The notes beneath the pieces are model-generated. The model ran no database searches and was not told the DNA's origin. It saw only the letters and a list, made by a program, of their open reading frames with translations. Shown in pieces: positions 43,260 through 55,854 of a DNA stretch of 64,000 bases. The DNA is taken from contig NW_003314276.1 in NCBI RefSeq assembly GCF_000143415.4, forward strand, positions 1,724,107 to 1,788,106. The letters run 5' to 3'. Numbering within the stretch: the first letter of the stretch is position 1; each line of letters opens with the position of its first letter. The position numbers were made by a program, and so were the translations under genes. Source of the DNA: Selaginella moellendorffii (Eukaryota; Streptophyta; Lycopodiopsida; Selaginellales; Selaginellaceae).

Positions 43260-43860
43260 ACAATTTATTGGTATTGCTATCGGGATGACACCACCGCAGA
43301 ATCCTGGCATGCTATTGAGTGGGACAACATTGCCTGCACTCAGAAGTTGGTAATTATGAGGGATGCAAGTTACCCTGGGAGGACTGGATCTGTTATTTAT
43401 GCGCTGAAGACATTGAAACTGTCCTACACTTCACTCTGCATTACACTGCATACAAACAACAATGGCACAAAGAACAATGTTGAAGAATGTCCCCAACTCC
43501 ACACCAGCAGTACATAGGATTGAAATAGCTGTTATTATTACTATTAGATAAAATGATGGTGAACGGTATTTCTTCACCACATAAATTAATTTATTTGTTT
43601 TTTCCTTCAGAATTGGAGCTATGAGCACAACAGAAACGTAACAGGACAAATTCGCATTGACAGGTTCAATGCTCCCAATTTGAATCGATTTTATTTCCTC
43701 CTGTCAACCAGAGCTGGGGCTTGGGTAAAAACCTAGTTTTTCAATGTCAATATATCAAAGGTCGGAAAGAACCACCTATTAAAAACTGCAAACACATCTT
43801 TGAGTGAGTTCCTTGGGTTCAGTTCAGACACTAAACGTGTTCATTTTGGACAGCTCCAGA
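43260..43860. other. LINE 3' flank, no gene seen
   Basis: A Cys/Trp-bearing decayed stretch at 43290-43450 ('CYLCAEDIETVLHFTLH'-like in plus reading) could be the zinc-binding tail found after RT in some plant LINEs. The rest shows nothing I can name. Confidence 0.4.
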
Positions 43861-43862
43861 TC

Positions 43863-44700
43863 CTAAGCAGCTGAAATTTCTCTGTTTGCAAAGCTTTGGA
43901 AGCTTACGGCCCCTTTCTGTGAGTTATGCTCGATGATACAGGCTCGATACGCTAGGAACAAATCCACATTTCCGAGCAAAAGCAAATCAATCTGCCGGAT
44001 GGAGCGGACCAGATTCACATTGTCATCGACGACTTTCGCTCCACTATACGAAGGTTTATTATTTATATTTTTGCTTATCATCAAAAGATTCTATTGCCCT
44101 GACCATCTAGAGTTTTTCACCTCCTCGGCCTCCTCCTTCCTTCTCATGTCTACCAGATGCTGACAATACTTCTCTCCTCCGACCAAGCGGGCAGGAGCTT
44201 AAAGGGAGGTGCGTGCCGCTGGGGACCGCATTTCCAATCTGGAATAGGCAGAACATCGATCATATCTGCCTCGGACAGCCGACGGTGTACTTGGTTGAGC
44301 AAGTCCTCTCCTGGTACCAGCACCCTAAGAAAAGATGCGGGTTTCATTCGGTGGAGCCGCTTGAGCTCACTGTACATCGGCTGGGTTTATTGCGGAGGTG
44401 GAGCGAAGGGCCAGTCTTCTTTGGTAATGCAGTAGCTTGCCTGCCAAAAGAATGTTAGCAAGGCTATTGATCAAGAGATATGTCTTACCCAAGCATCGGC
44501 TTGCTGGTGCCTGGAATCCGACTATCAGCTTGGATGTCTCGAGGAGACACTTCTCCTCCGGGAAGAAGTCCGAGTCGGGCAGGCCCGTGGTCAGCAAGCG
44601 CTTGTCCATGTCCCGCACCACTTTCAGCATGTCTCTTCTATGCATGACTTCCCAAAGCCGCTCCACCTTGGCACAGCAGCATTCATTTTAGTGATTCAAC
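43863..44700 (-). pseudogene. Unrecognised coding-like fragment
   Basis: Minus-strand segments with gene-like codon use and higher GC than the surrounding repeats. Segment 1 (about 44666-44498) reads 'LWEVMHRRDMLKVVRDMDKR' and ends at a good donor. A 51 bp intron-like piece (gtaagac...tggcag) follows. Segment 2 (44400-44170) reads 'ELKRLHRMKPASFLRVL' and 'RRLSEADMIDVLPIPDWKCG'. Segment 3 (44180-44080) contains 'YCQHLVDMRRKEEAEE'. Segment 4 (44050-43863) contains 'VDDNVNLVRSIRQIDLLLLG' and ends with a stop. The frames do not join cleanly: a stop lies after segment 1-2 splicing and a shift before segment 3. I do not recognise the family. It may be a decayed gene or one with introns I misplace. 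Confidence 0.45.
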
Positions 44701-45758
44701 GCATGAGACCTAACCTTTCGTTCGCACCTTATTTCTAAATTCGGTGATTTTTAGGGTGACGCAGAGTTGTTGTCACTGCCTACTGAGATTTAAGGGGGAT
44801 AAAAACCAAGTTGCAAGTTTGCTTGAAGGAATAAATACCACGGGTCAAAGCTGGTACAAAGTGCAATTCAGGGAAAAACAAGGTGCAATTTCTACATCTG
44901 GGGATGCACAAATTGGTGGGGCAGAAGGTTTGGGTGCAAGATAAAGGAGCTGAAATTGCTATCATTGCAAAATACATGCTGTGTCAGCAAGGTTTTGAGC
45001 TTGGAGATGGTTCCGTGGCTTTTCAAAACAACCTTGTCAACCTACTGGGGTGACACGGATGACTGGAGAGATTGACGATGGGTTGACGCAATCATCTTCT
45101 TCCCACAAGTAGTGGACAAAAAAGCAATGGAGAAAGAGCCATAACTGCAATATGCATGGGCTGCCCTTCTCTGGAGGTTCAAAAAAAGGTGATGTGTGCT
45201 CAAAAGGTGGGGAGACCAGACCAAAATCATGGGATGCAGTTGTTTGTCCACTCAAATGCAAATATTTGCGATCCATCTCAGCTTTCCTGTCTAGTTCTGG
45301 TACTAAACCAGCTTAGAGGTTCCCAAGACACTTTGTAAATGGAATAAAGTAAAGAATATTCATAGCTGTCTCGCCACCAATCCAGAAGTATATACGTGTA
45401 AAACTACACCAATTTTTTGGTTTTTCGATCGCTCAAGTTCATCTTTCTCTACTTACAATGAGCACTGATTTGTTTAAACATGTTTTAATTCGGATACTAT
45501 CTGACAAAGATCCCATTCTGAGAGGTTTTAGGAAGCATTCTTTCAAATGTAGCACTTCTCATGGGTGGGTGCTTTCTTCTTTGAGGCTGGAGGATATTGG
45601 GTTGAGCTGAGCCAGCTGAATTTGATAACATCAGAGTTTTGTACAAGAGAATTAGCAGCAGCAACACAAGCTCTTGAAGCAGCCGCCAGCGTTTAATCTG
45701 TCAAAAATCTGATCCTCTGCTCCATGGAAGAAAAGCTGGAGCTTGTTTGCTGCTTGCT
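44701..45758. other. Spacer at the repeat/gene boundary
   Basis: No gene is supported. 45470-45560 resembles 7480-7590 ('tgtttaaacat', 'gacaaaga.cc.attctgagaggttttag', 'gaagcattcttt'), a dispersed repeat. The last part is the 3' flank of the RING gene. Confidence 0.45.
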
Positions 45759-47270
45759 TCATACCTCGTCTTCACCACCAATGGAATCGCTGCGCCTGCT
45801 GCTGCTGCTGCTACTCCGGTGGATGATGTTGTACTTGCACAGGGGGCAAGTAGCGTTTATCCTCAGCCACTTGACAATGCACGAGCCATGGAAGTGGTGA
45901 TTGCAAGGCAACTCACGCAGCTCCGCGTCGTCTTCGTACGAAGACAGGCATATGCAGCACTCCTGAAACACAAACAAAACAGTCAATTCCACCAAACACA
46001 AAGAAGAAAGAAAAACCAAATTTTGCGAAAAGAAACAAGCGATTAGCAGCACACCAACCAGCCACTTACCGCATCCTCGGCAGAGAGCATGCGCTGAAAC
46101 AGAGATTCCGAAGAGCACATGACTCCACCAGCAGGCAGTGCTGCCTTGTCCTCTTCGTCTGGTTTGGTGCTACTGCAACTGGGATTTCTCACCCTCTTGA
46201 ACTTGAGGGTGGGCAATACGCTGATGTCCTCTTCGGAGGCACCCTCCTGCGTGTGAAGGAAATCCGTCAGCCTTTCGCTTGTACTCAACCAAGCAACTAA
46301 ACACACGTACCTGATCCACAACAGCGTAAAGGATGGCAATTATACACGGAAGGCAGCAGCAAACGGCAATGCCTATCATACAAGCCAGCGCGACGCAAAA
46401 CACCACGAAAAAGACGTCGAAGGCCAAGAACACGATGCACAGCCTGCAAGCAAAGTTAAACAAGAAGTGAGTAACGCTCGTCGAGCCATGGCACCTCACA
46501 AACAAAGGCATTGAATGGAATGCGAGCGAGGAAGGAGGAGTTAATTACCAATAAACTCGCGGGGAGCTCTGGACCAGAGCCTCGCTTCCGGCAGTAATCC
46601 AGTAGAATCCCACGACCCACCATACGAACGAAAACATGGTGTTTGCAGATTCCAGCCGTTTGGCCAAGCTGCAAAAAGGAAAAAAGGAAGAACCAGTTAA
46701 AAGACTGTGCTTTTCTTCATTGCTCAAATGCTAGCTAAAGAAGAAGAGGTACCTGATGTGATCGATCTCGTTGTCTTCCATGTCCTCCAATTCCATCCCA
46801 GCCCCGGAAGATCGCCTCCTTCGCCGCCTCCGGTACTCGCTCACAACGCACGACATGTGGAGTACACACTGTAGAGCGTATCCCAGCACCCAAATGCGAA
46901 GAGGAGTGCACGGCTGCTCGCTCTGGCTGATGACGAGCACCACTAGAGCCACCGTGACGAAGGCCAAATTCCAGATCAAATCCAGGACCACCACCGGCCG
47001 CGAGTAGGCCCAATCGCTCTGCCGCTCGTCAAGCTGCTCGACCGCTGTCTCGCGGACGAGAATGGACGATTCTCGCATCACCCTGCCACTCCCGGCGTGG
47101 CGGAAAAACCTCGCGGCTCCCTGTATCCTACCTCTACCGCTACTTCTCCTCCATTCTTCCTCGCCGGAGCCACTGCTGCTGGTGCCCGCCCCTAGAAGTG
47201 GAGACATATCTACAATCACGGCCGGCGTCGATCCAGGCGGAAAATGTAGCACGGAATCCCCGCTCTCCAT
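45759..47270 (-). CDS. Membrane RING-H2 E3 ubiquitin ligase
   Basis: Five exons: 47270-46753, 46668-46549, 46443-46311, 46246-46070 and 45962-45759, sum 1152 bp, 383 residues. The N-terminal third is Ser/Gly/Arg-rich and leads into '[20 protein letters not shown]'. Hydrophobic segments follow ('[18 protein letters not shown]', '[18 protein letters not shown]', '[15 protein letters not shown]', '[20 protein letters not shown]', '[18 protein letters not shown]'). A C-terminal RING-H2 starts at Cys318 ('[19 protein letters not shown]', 'HHFHGSC', 'CPLC'). The whole layout matches the plant family of Arabidopsis At1g12760/At1g63170/At4g11680. It should transfer ubiquitin from an E2 to membrane-linked targets; substrates are unknown. 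A Ser-run follows the RING. Confidence 0.93.
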
Positions 47271-48703
47271 GATCCTTGTCGATCGATCGATCGATCGATA
47301 TTACGGCTTGTCCGAGCTACTGTACTCCCAGATGAGGCGACCGCGGCGAAGAACTGGGGGAATCGATCCCCAAGAACCGAATTGGCCAATCTTTGATCCC
47401 GATCTTACGAGCCAAGCCTGCGCGCACGCGAATTCCATCACTCGCGAGTCACATTTCCCGAATGAAACCGATCGATCGATCGACAGTGACCTCCACACGC
47501 CGCCAGCGTCCGCCTCCTGCCAAGAACAAAGCACTCACGCCGAAGTCCTCGTCGGGGAAGATGGAAAGCCCTAGGCTTTCTTAGAGCCACAAAGTCCGTC
47601 GTGGCCACGTCCAATGCCGCAAGGCCACGTCGGACGTGGGGCAAAGATGTAGCCGTTGGGAGTGTGCCACGTGGCGAGCAATTTCCTCATGCTAAACCGT
47701 ACACTCCATATCATAGCGGCATACTTTCTGGTTGCTTTCATGTCATTATGGCGAGGGTTCTTTCCAGGCCTGATTTTTCTTCCCATTTCTTAGGTCAGCT
47801 TTTGGGAGCTTTCTATAAAGATTATTTTTTGGGAGCTCATTTTTCTAAAGATATTGTAAAGGATTCTTAGTTCATCCAAATCTTGTTGAGTCTAAACAAT
47901 GCTCCAAGGATTTTTCCACAGATCCCAGGCAAAATGTCAAGAGACGTGGTATGACAATGTTGGCACACATAAATTACACTCGGGAACGGATGGAGGTCTC
48001 TTTCACATCCATCTTTGAAGTTTCTTAGAATGTTTGGTGGGAATGATAGGGATTGGGAACAACCAGCTGTGATGAATTCCTTTGAGAAATACAATTTGCC
48101 CCAAGTCATGACAATATTGTTAGGTTTGAGGTGCATGATTGAACACTTTCATATGCATTCCCCAAAGCAAAGCCCAGTTGCACCACTAGAAAACTTTTCC
48201 AAAAAAAAAATTCAGAAGCAGTTGCACCAGCCAGGAAGACATTTTTTTTTTGTTTTTCTGGTTTTGTTTTGTTTTTCTTTTCTATTTAACTGCCGGAGCG
48301 GCATGAAACATGAGAGTTGCTTCAGAATATGTACTGAGAAGTTTTCAGAAGATGCGCTTGTCTCACTCTAGGCTAGTTCTCAGTCAGACTGGAGGGTTCA
48401 CGAGTCTCGGAATCAAACTTTTCTCTGTGTGAACAGCACAACTTTGGTGGCAGCAAAAAGAAGCCAACTTTGAAAGCTTCGAAGCTTACTTTTAGACGAA
48501 GAGAGAAAGCTTCACTGAAGTTTCTAAAGAGCTGAAAATTATAATAGGAGAGAAACTTAAGCATACCTTATATTTACATGGAAGGATTATAATATGGAAA
48601 GAGTTGTCTACTGCTATCGCTAGGCTGCTCCACTACCGATTGTACAGGCACAAGAAAAGGAAAAAGCGTAAGAATTTGCGTAAGCCTACCTCCTACTCGG
48701 GAC
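47271..48703. other. RING gene promoter side and spacer
   Basis: GATC-type microsatellites lie at 47281-47299 and 47469-47482 just upstream of the RING start, within its probable 5' UTR. GC-rich promoter-like DNA reaches ~47720. From 47750 to 48600 I see only spacer with T-runs (48240-48290) and no supported gene. The TGA gene ends at 48704. Confidence 0.5.
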
Positions 48704-50486
48704 TTATTCTCGTGGCCTGGCAGCCCACAATGAGCTCAGCGCTCTCAATCGTCCAAAGTAGTCTCCAATCGCTAGAAAGGCTCTCGCCGCTTGACGAGTC
48801 GTCAATATCCTGTGCATTTGCTGGAGCGTTTGATGCCGAAGGTTATCAGCCTGGTAGAAGGAAAGTTGAGACAACAATCGTGAAACCACAGATACATCAC
48901 ATCACCTGGCGAACAAAGTTCTCGAGCGTTCCCAGCTTTCCCATCGCCATCGCCATTTGTCCCATATAGTTGGCGACATTCGACGCAGCGCCCAAGGAGC
49001 CAGTCGCCAGGGTGTCCGCGAGTGACTGCTGCAGTGCCTCCATCCCCTGGGAGAGAGCATCCTCGGCCTGCTGCGACGACTGTTGTAGATTACAAATCCC
49101 CATGAGCTGCTGTTCTGTAAGGGGTTCAAGCTGAGGTATAAGTATCTGTGGTGTCACACAAAAACGTTAAGCACTTTCGGAAAAAACGAGGAAAAGAAAG
49201 ACACAGCAGCACCTTTAGAAGTTCTGAAGGCCGGAATCCACCCATCCACATGAAGCACCTCTCGGCAGGGGTCTTCCACATACCGGAGACTAGATGGAAG
49301 ACATCCGACTTCGCAGCAGCTGTTTTCAGCCGAAATATCTCGTCGTAGTGGGACATGGCGGCGTCAACCAGGACCCGCAACTCATCGTCCGAGACATGAG
49401 CTTGCAATGACGTTCGTAGTTCGGTCATTTGTCGCTGTTGCTCCTCCAGCCACCGCCCGTACTCCATGTCGAACGCAGCAGCACCTGCACTTCCAACTGG
49501 TCAGCGCTGGATTCCAAAACGGAAAAACAATAGAAACAGAAAAAACCACATGACTTTAACGCGTACCGCTGCTCGCCGCCGCATGACTCTGATCGTTTGA
49601 ATACCCTCCAAGATAGAATCCCTGCAAAAGGCCTCCGCATGGAATGTCTTTATGCTAAGCTTACGCAACGCGGACGTCAAGCCAAATGATAAGCGTACCT
49701 GTTGCCTGGCTCGTTGCAGCTCTTGCTCGAGTTGATTTAGCTTCACCCTGCTGGATTCCAGTTGCTGTACATAAGCCTTGAATTCACAGCCAGAGAAACC
49801 ATGCTTTGTCAGAGGCAAGGTGGAAAAGACGAGATGATATTTTCAGTCCTTCACCTTTTTCCTCAAGCGGCTTTTCCGTGCGGCCTCGCGGTTCTGTGCA
49901 AGACGTCGAAGTGTCTAAATCACCAGCACGAGAAACAATGACACGATCAAACCCTGAAGTTGCTGTTGCAGCGAAATGCAATGCCAGGCGTACCTTTGAG
50001 TCGAGGTTTTTGGTGGACGATGGAGTTAATGGTCCATCCTCGGACTGTAACGTACACACGAAAACAACGCACTCGTGAGACTCTCCAAGTGATACAACAT
50101 CGATTTCAGACTTTTTGATCGCCATCGTCGGTAGAATTTCCCTTCTGCGGACTGCTATCGGCCATGAGAGCGTCTTCCGATCGGTGCAAGTGCGAGGCCA
50201 CCGATGTAACCTGGGAAGACAAAATATCAAAACCACTCAGACAGACTTACGTGTTTGTTTCACCTTGCTTGAACAATCTACGACAGTGGTGATAAAAGCG
50301 GCTGACTGGTTCAAGACGGTGGAGTCTAGCGAGCAATAATTGATATGTAAGCGAAGACGGGAGGAAATATGAGAAGATTTTTGGTTTTTATGGAACCTCA
50401 CCTTGTTGACTCAAGGAGGCGGAATCATAAACTCCAGAGCCGATTTTGGAGTCCCTACAAATGGCGCCCCTGTTGGTTGGTTCCAT
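48704..50486 (-). CDS. TGA-class bZIP transcription factor with DOG1 domain
   Basis: Ten exons: 50486-50402, 50325-50264, 50210-50112, 50044-49994, 49914-49855, 49776-49699, 49621-49567, 49484-49213, 49145-48906 and 48850-48704, sum 1149 bp, 382 residues. Exon 5 is exactly the basic region (residues 100-119, 'NREAARKSR' with the N-x7-R spacing). Exon 6 is a short Leu/Val heptad zipper. From about residue 164 a DOG1 domain follows ('YGRWLEEQQRQMTELR', 'RCFMWMGGFRPSELLK', 'LGTLENFVRQ'), ending in 'ALSSLWAARPRE'. TGA factors bind TGACG sites in the nucleus, in plants often with NPR1-type coactivators in stress responses. The start at 50486 is the first ATG of an open exon. Divergent to urease. 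Confidence 0.93.
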
Positions 50487-51725
50487 CCGATTCCACACAC
50501 GAAAAAAACCAATCAATCAATCCAAAAGACCCAAGCTCTGCTTTGCTTACAGCAATTGCTCCATGTACTGTTGCTCCCCAGGAATCCAAAGTCAAGAACT
50601 TCGCAATTCCATGTCCTCCTGTGGAAAGCAATAAGACCCAGCACATTCTCGTTAAAGCTCCTCATGCCACCACTTCTTACCTTTGGAAGTTCTTGGTCTC
50701 ATAATTCTCGCGGCCCAGTGTTCTTCATCCCAGCTCCCTGCCGATGGGAGAAATCGCTAGCGACTGTAGAGCGGAGAGGAGAGAGTTGTAATCGCGAAGC
50801 ACTGTGTGATTAAATTACTTGACACCCTTTTGACTTCAAATCCCTCCCCCAAGCCATCACATTTGCTACCTCACGCTGACATCACGAGCTCCAGGCACAC
50901 AAAGTTTCCACGCACAGTCTCCGCGAGGAGCGGGCGAGAGAAGGATGAGCGAAACCTGATTGAGCGAATCCCGCGATGATCGACCGATGCGCCGTCTAGC
51001 GCCGCTGCTGCTGCCGACGACGAATTCAGCCGCTGCTTCCACTTGCGCGGCTTTGAAATCTTCGCGTGAACAGGCGCCTGGGCGTGGAAACCCTAGCTAC
51101 ACAAGAGATTCTTCGCCCTTGTCCTTGTCCGCCATAGCCACGAGAGAGAAGGAAGCTGAAACAATTTTCCTGATTGGTAATAAAAGTGGAGTAACTAATG
51201 CAATTATCTGCCTCCGTTTCTTACCTTTACTTGGGGCCCATACATGCCCGTGCCATGGCATACGCCGCGCATCCGGGCCGTCCATGCCACAGCGCTCGAG
51301 ATTGGTCGGCCGCGATGGCGGGAAAGACCCGATGGGCATGGTATGAAACGGCCATTCAACTGTAGTAGGAGGACCCTTCATGCACGTCGCAGGGACGAGG
51401 TCTCTGGCAAAGAGGATACGGCCGTGACGTCCCGTCAAACAGCACCACGGGACAACGCACGTCACATCATGACTGCGATTGCCAGCAGCACACACGCCAC
51501 GTGTCCTATACTAGTTAGGTCAAACGCTTTTTCTAGGTGGAAGCGGGGTTAGGGCTAGCTAAAGAGGTCGGATATTCCTTCCTGCCAGAGGATATGCTTC
51601 CTGTTTTGAATTTTAGGTTAAAACTTCTGGATGATTGAAGCACAATAGTTTTTTAACCATATTCATGGTTTGACTTATTGGATAGAAAATCCTAGTTTAG
51701 GTCTCGAGTGTGAAGAGTGGAAAAA
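50487..51725. promoter_or_regulatory. Bidirectional upstream region, TGA bZIP and urease
   Basis: 1239 bp between two divergent start codons. It has a GC-rich core at 50930-51540. A telo-box AAACCCTA lies at 51088-51095. Three TGACG cores are clustered at 51425-51454. A GCACGTCAC-type ACGT element is part of that cluster. No open frame here shows a recognised domain, and no uORF claim is made. Confidence 0.6.
51425..51454. promoter_or_regulatory. Cluster of three TGACG cores
   Basis: TGACG at 51425-51429 (plus) and CGTCA at 51433-51437 and 51450-51454 (TGACG on minus). This is the core bound by TGA-class bZIPs, one of which is encoded next door. Binding is inferred, not shown. Confidence 0.5.
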
Positions 51726-54700
51726 ATGAGGCTGGGACCAAAAGAGATTGACAAGCTCTTGCTCCATGAAGCTGGGTTTTTGGCACAAAAGAGACTTGCC
51801 CGTGGGTTGCCTCTAAATTACCCCGAGGCTGTGGCTCTCATTGCCACACAGGTATGTGTTTAATGTGGAGCTTTTCTCGCGGATTAAATCGATAAGAAAA
51901 CCAGGTTTTGGAGTTCATCCGGGAGAATAAGAGTGTGGCCGAGCTCATGGATTTGGGAAGACAGCTTTTGGGAAAGTAAGCTTTTGATAATATTTTGCAT
52001 GGATTGATCTGGGATTTTTTGCAGGAGGCAAGTTCTTCCGGAAGTGGGGCACCTCCTGGAGATGGTCCAGGTATTTTTTTGCTTTTTTTTTCCCGAAGGT
52101 TTTATGGTTTTTGGATGAAACGAAGGTGGAAGGGACATTTGCGGATGGGACTAAACTTGTAACTGTGCACCATCCCATTGTCAAGGAGAATGGAGACCTC
52201 GCATTAGCTCTCCATGGCTCTTTTCTGCCTGGTAAGTGCTTATACTCGATCCGGAAGAAGCGCCTCGAAACAGAAGTTTTGGAAGATCTTTCCAGTTCCA
52301 AGCGTGGATGTTTTCCCCGAGTTTCAGGAGCAGCCAGCTCCAGGAATGCTGGTTCTGGCTTCGGGACACATTTTCATCAACGCTGGACGAAAGGGTCTCA
52401 AGCTCACAGTTTCCAACACTGCCGACAGGCCTATACAGGTAAGGTTGCTTCAGAAACACGCAAGAAATCATCAAAGTCTCTCTTTGATGTTGTACACAGG
52501 TCGGTAGCCACTATCACTTTGTCGAGACAAACCCGTACCTTGTTTTCGATCGAGAAAAGTCTTACGGCATGCGTCTCAACATACTCGCTGGGACTGCTGT
52601 CCGTTTCGAGGTACAATGAGTTGCTTGTCTTCATTTCTTCTCTATCGTTTTTGGTTCCTTTTCTTTTCTTTTTTTTCTCGACACTGTAGATAATAGCATG
52701 TCAGTGTTTTTTTTTGTGCGTGTTCTTCGTCAGCCAGGTGAAACTAAGACTGTTGCACTGGTCAGCATTGGAGGAAAAAGCGTTATCCGCGGAGGAAACG
52801 GTATCGCAGAGGGTCCGGTTGATTCGTCTCGACTTCCAAAGATCATGGAGGAGCTGAGCTTGCGGAATTTCGGTCACAAGCAACAAAACGATGCGTTGTA
52901 AGCTGTTTTCTACGTTTTCCTAGCCTAGTTGTCGATGACCTTTTGTCAATTTTTTCTTCTCCTCAGGCCAGTGGAAGATGCGTCCTGTCCAATCTCTCGT
53001 GAAGTTTACACAAACATCTTTGGACCAACCACGGGAGACAAGATCAAACTCGGCGACACCGAGTTGTATGCGCAGATCGAGAAAGACTTCACTTTCTACG
53101 GGGACGAGTGCAAGTTTGGAGGAGGCAAAGTGATCCGCGATGGGATGGGACAGGGAACCGGCTACAAGGCCGACGAGACGCTCGACACAGTCATCACAAA
53201 CGCTGTGGTGATCGACTACACGGGAATCTACAAAGCGGACGTAGGCATCAAGCATGGTTACATTTGTGGGATTGGAAAGGCTGGAAATCCCGACGTGATG
53301 GACGCGGTATCGTCCAACATGATCGTGGGAGTAAGTTCTTCTATCATCATCTTCCTCGCTACTAAGTTATTGTCTCGACAACACAGGTAAATACGGAAGT
53401 TGTGGCTGGCGAAGGACTTATTCTCACGGCCGGAGGCATCGATTCCCACGTCCATTTCATTTGTCCCCAGCTTTCCACTGAAGCCATTGCGAGTGGATTG
53501 ACAACTTTGATCGGAGGTGGAACCGGACCAGCTCACGGAACTTGTGCAACGACGTGCACCCCTGCTGTCGATCAAATGCGGCTCATGCTACGCTCCACCG
53601 ATGATTTTCCAATCAACTTTGGCTTCACAGGAAAGGCAAGCGAATCGATCAAATTTTCTTGTCTAGAGTGTTTACTAACGAGTTTTTCTCAGGGAAACTC
53701 GTCCAAAGTCGAAGGGCTTGACGATATAATTCGAGCTGGAGCTATAGGACTGAAACTACACGAGGATTGGGGTACTACTCCAGCTGCGATTGATCGCTGC
53801 CTCGACGTCGCAGATAAGTTTGATATCCAGGTATTGCGCAACCGTGAAAGAAGTTGTGAAGTTCTTTTTATTCTTCACTTTGTTTCACTTCTTATCAGGT
53901 GACTATCCACACCGATACTCTAAACGAATCCGGCTGCGTCGAGCACTCCATAGCAGCCTTTAAAAACCGGACGATCCACACTTATCACAGGTAGAACTTT
54001 TCTTTTCGTTTCACTTGTTTTTCCAACTCTGGAAGTGTCTCTTTCTACTAGTGAGGGCGCTGGAGGCGGCCATGCCCCCGACATTATCAAAGTTTGTGGC
54101 CTTCCAAACGTTCTACCATCGTCCACGAATCCGACCAGGCCTTTCACCAAGAACACGATCGACGAGCATCTGGATATGCTGGTAGGAGGAAAAAAAAATC
54201 GGTTTCCAGAGCTTCTAACCGGGATTTCTTGTCTGATAGATTGTCTGCCATCACCTGAATAGAAACATTCCGGAAGACGTAGCATTCGCGGAGTCCCGGA
54301 TTCGAAACGAGACCATTGCCGCGGAAGATATTCTCCACGACATGGGAGCTATCAGTATGATGTCTTCGGACTCTCAAGCCATGGGAAGAATAGGCGAGGT
54401 AAGTTACTCGTTCTCGCAAACTTCTTCTCTTCTCCTTTTTTCACTTTTGTTTTGTTTTTGTTCTTTCCGGTTTGTACACGACTAGGTGATCACTCGATCG
54501 TGGCAGACTGCGCATAAGATGAAGCTGCAAAGGGGGCCTTTGCCGGAAGATCGTGAAAACAACAACGACAACTTCCGAGTGAGACGTTTCATCGCGAAAT
54601 ACACCATCAATCCCGCAGTGGCACACGGTGTGTCTCACATTGTTGGCTCCATCGAGGTCTGTGATCTTATGTTCCTCTTCGATGAATTATAAAAAAGTGA

Positions 54701-55297
54701 TTTTTACCAGGTTGGAAAGCTCGCAGACTTGGTGCTATGGAAGCCTGGCTTTTTCGGAGCTAAACCGGAGCTCGTTATTAAAGGTGGCGACGTTGCTTGG
54801 GCGCAAATGGGAGATGCCAATGCCAGCATCCCAACTCCAGAACCGGTAAAAAGTCCTTCCTTCGTTCGTGGATAGTTTTTGTTTTGTTTTGTTTTCTTTC
54901 TTACATTAACCTTTGATCATTAATGATACAGGTTATAATGAGACCAATGTTTGCAGCGTGTGGCAAAGCTGCTAGCTCGTCTTCCATTGCATTTGTGAGC
55001 AAAGTAAGCATCATATCACACATTTTTCCTCTCTGTGTCTATTATATTCTAAGTTTTCTTTTGTCTCTCTTTTAGGCTGCTAAAGACTTGAATGTAGGCC
55101 AAGCTTATGGCCTCACTAAAAGGATCGAAGCAGTGAAAAACGTAAGGAATCTAAGCAAAGCGGACATGAAACTCAACAGCGAGACGCCTTGCATCGAAGT
55201 GGACCCGGAGAGCTATGAGGTCACTGCCGATAACATTCCACTGGTATGCTCCCCAGCGGAAAAACTCCCACTTGCCACAAACTACTTCCTCTTCTAG
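51726..55297 (+). CDS. Urease (single-chain plant type)
   Basis: Seventeen exons: 51726-51851, 51905-51975, 52025-52070, 52126-52231, 52296-52438, 52500-52610, 52734-52897, 52967-53330, 53387-53635, 53693-53830, 53899-53990, 54052-54181, 54240-54398, 54486-54656, 54711-54845, 54932-55003, 55076-55297. They sum to 2499 bp, 832 residues, close to the ~840 of jack bean urease. The gamma-, beta- and alpha-like parts are fused in order. Nickel ligands are visible: His398, His400, Lys481 (to be carbamylated), His510, His536 and Asp624. Catalytic His483, Cys583 and His584 are also present. It hydrolyses urea to ammonia and carbamate in the cytosol and needs UreD/F/G accessory proteins, not seen here. 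The exon 9 donor is GC (GCAAGC), a GC-AG intron. Confidence 0.97.
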
Positions 55298-55854
55298 CCA
55301 AAAGTGTTATTTATAGTATCACTCAGCCTTTCTGCTCGAGCAGCGAACAAAGAAAGCCCAAGCTTGAATTATTATGTACAAGAATCTCAAATGATAGCAC
55401 AATGTTGTTCTGGTTCCATGATGGTTGAATTGGAAGCTCCTCTCAACTTATTGAATCATATGAAATATGCTGATGTGATACGTTGTATGTGAAGAGCTCT
55501 TATTCCACGTCTTCCACATCCAACAGTGTAGAGCATATATAAAAGCGCAAAGTTGTTACAGCACTCAGGCTGGAAGCCGCCCGTCCTAAATTGTGGGACG
55601 AAGAATCAATTATTTTGATCTGATAAATAGCATGAAAGTATAAAAGTCAATAAAAAAAAAGACTATGGACTTCTATTCACTAGCTTGTGACGTGTCTTCG
55701 AAACTTTGAAACTTTCGACCGGACATTACTATGGTGTATACATGTGCTTCTGAGAAGTCTTGGTAACTAATGCTTGAGTAGAATTGCAATGACTTTGGAA
55801 AAAAGAGGTGATTTATAAGATATAACAAGAACTATCTGGTTTTTTTCACTCTTG
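55298..55854. other. Shared 3' spacer of urease and the NPF gene
   Basis: AT-rich 3' flank between two convergent genes, with A-runs (55652-55661) that could belong to polyadenylation regions. No gene is seen. Confidence 0.5.

Noticed and set aside
47867-48564. Several short open frames between the RING and TGA genes
   Set aside because: No domain, no splice-supported extension, low-complexity T-runs and ordinary stop density.
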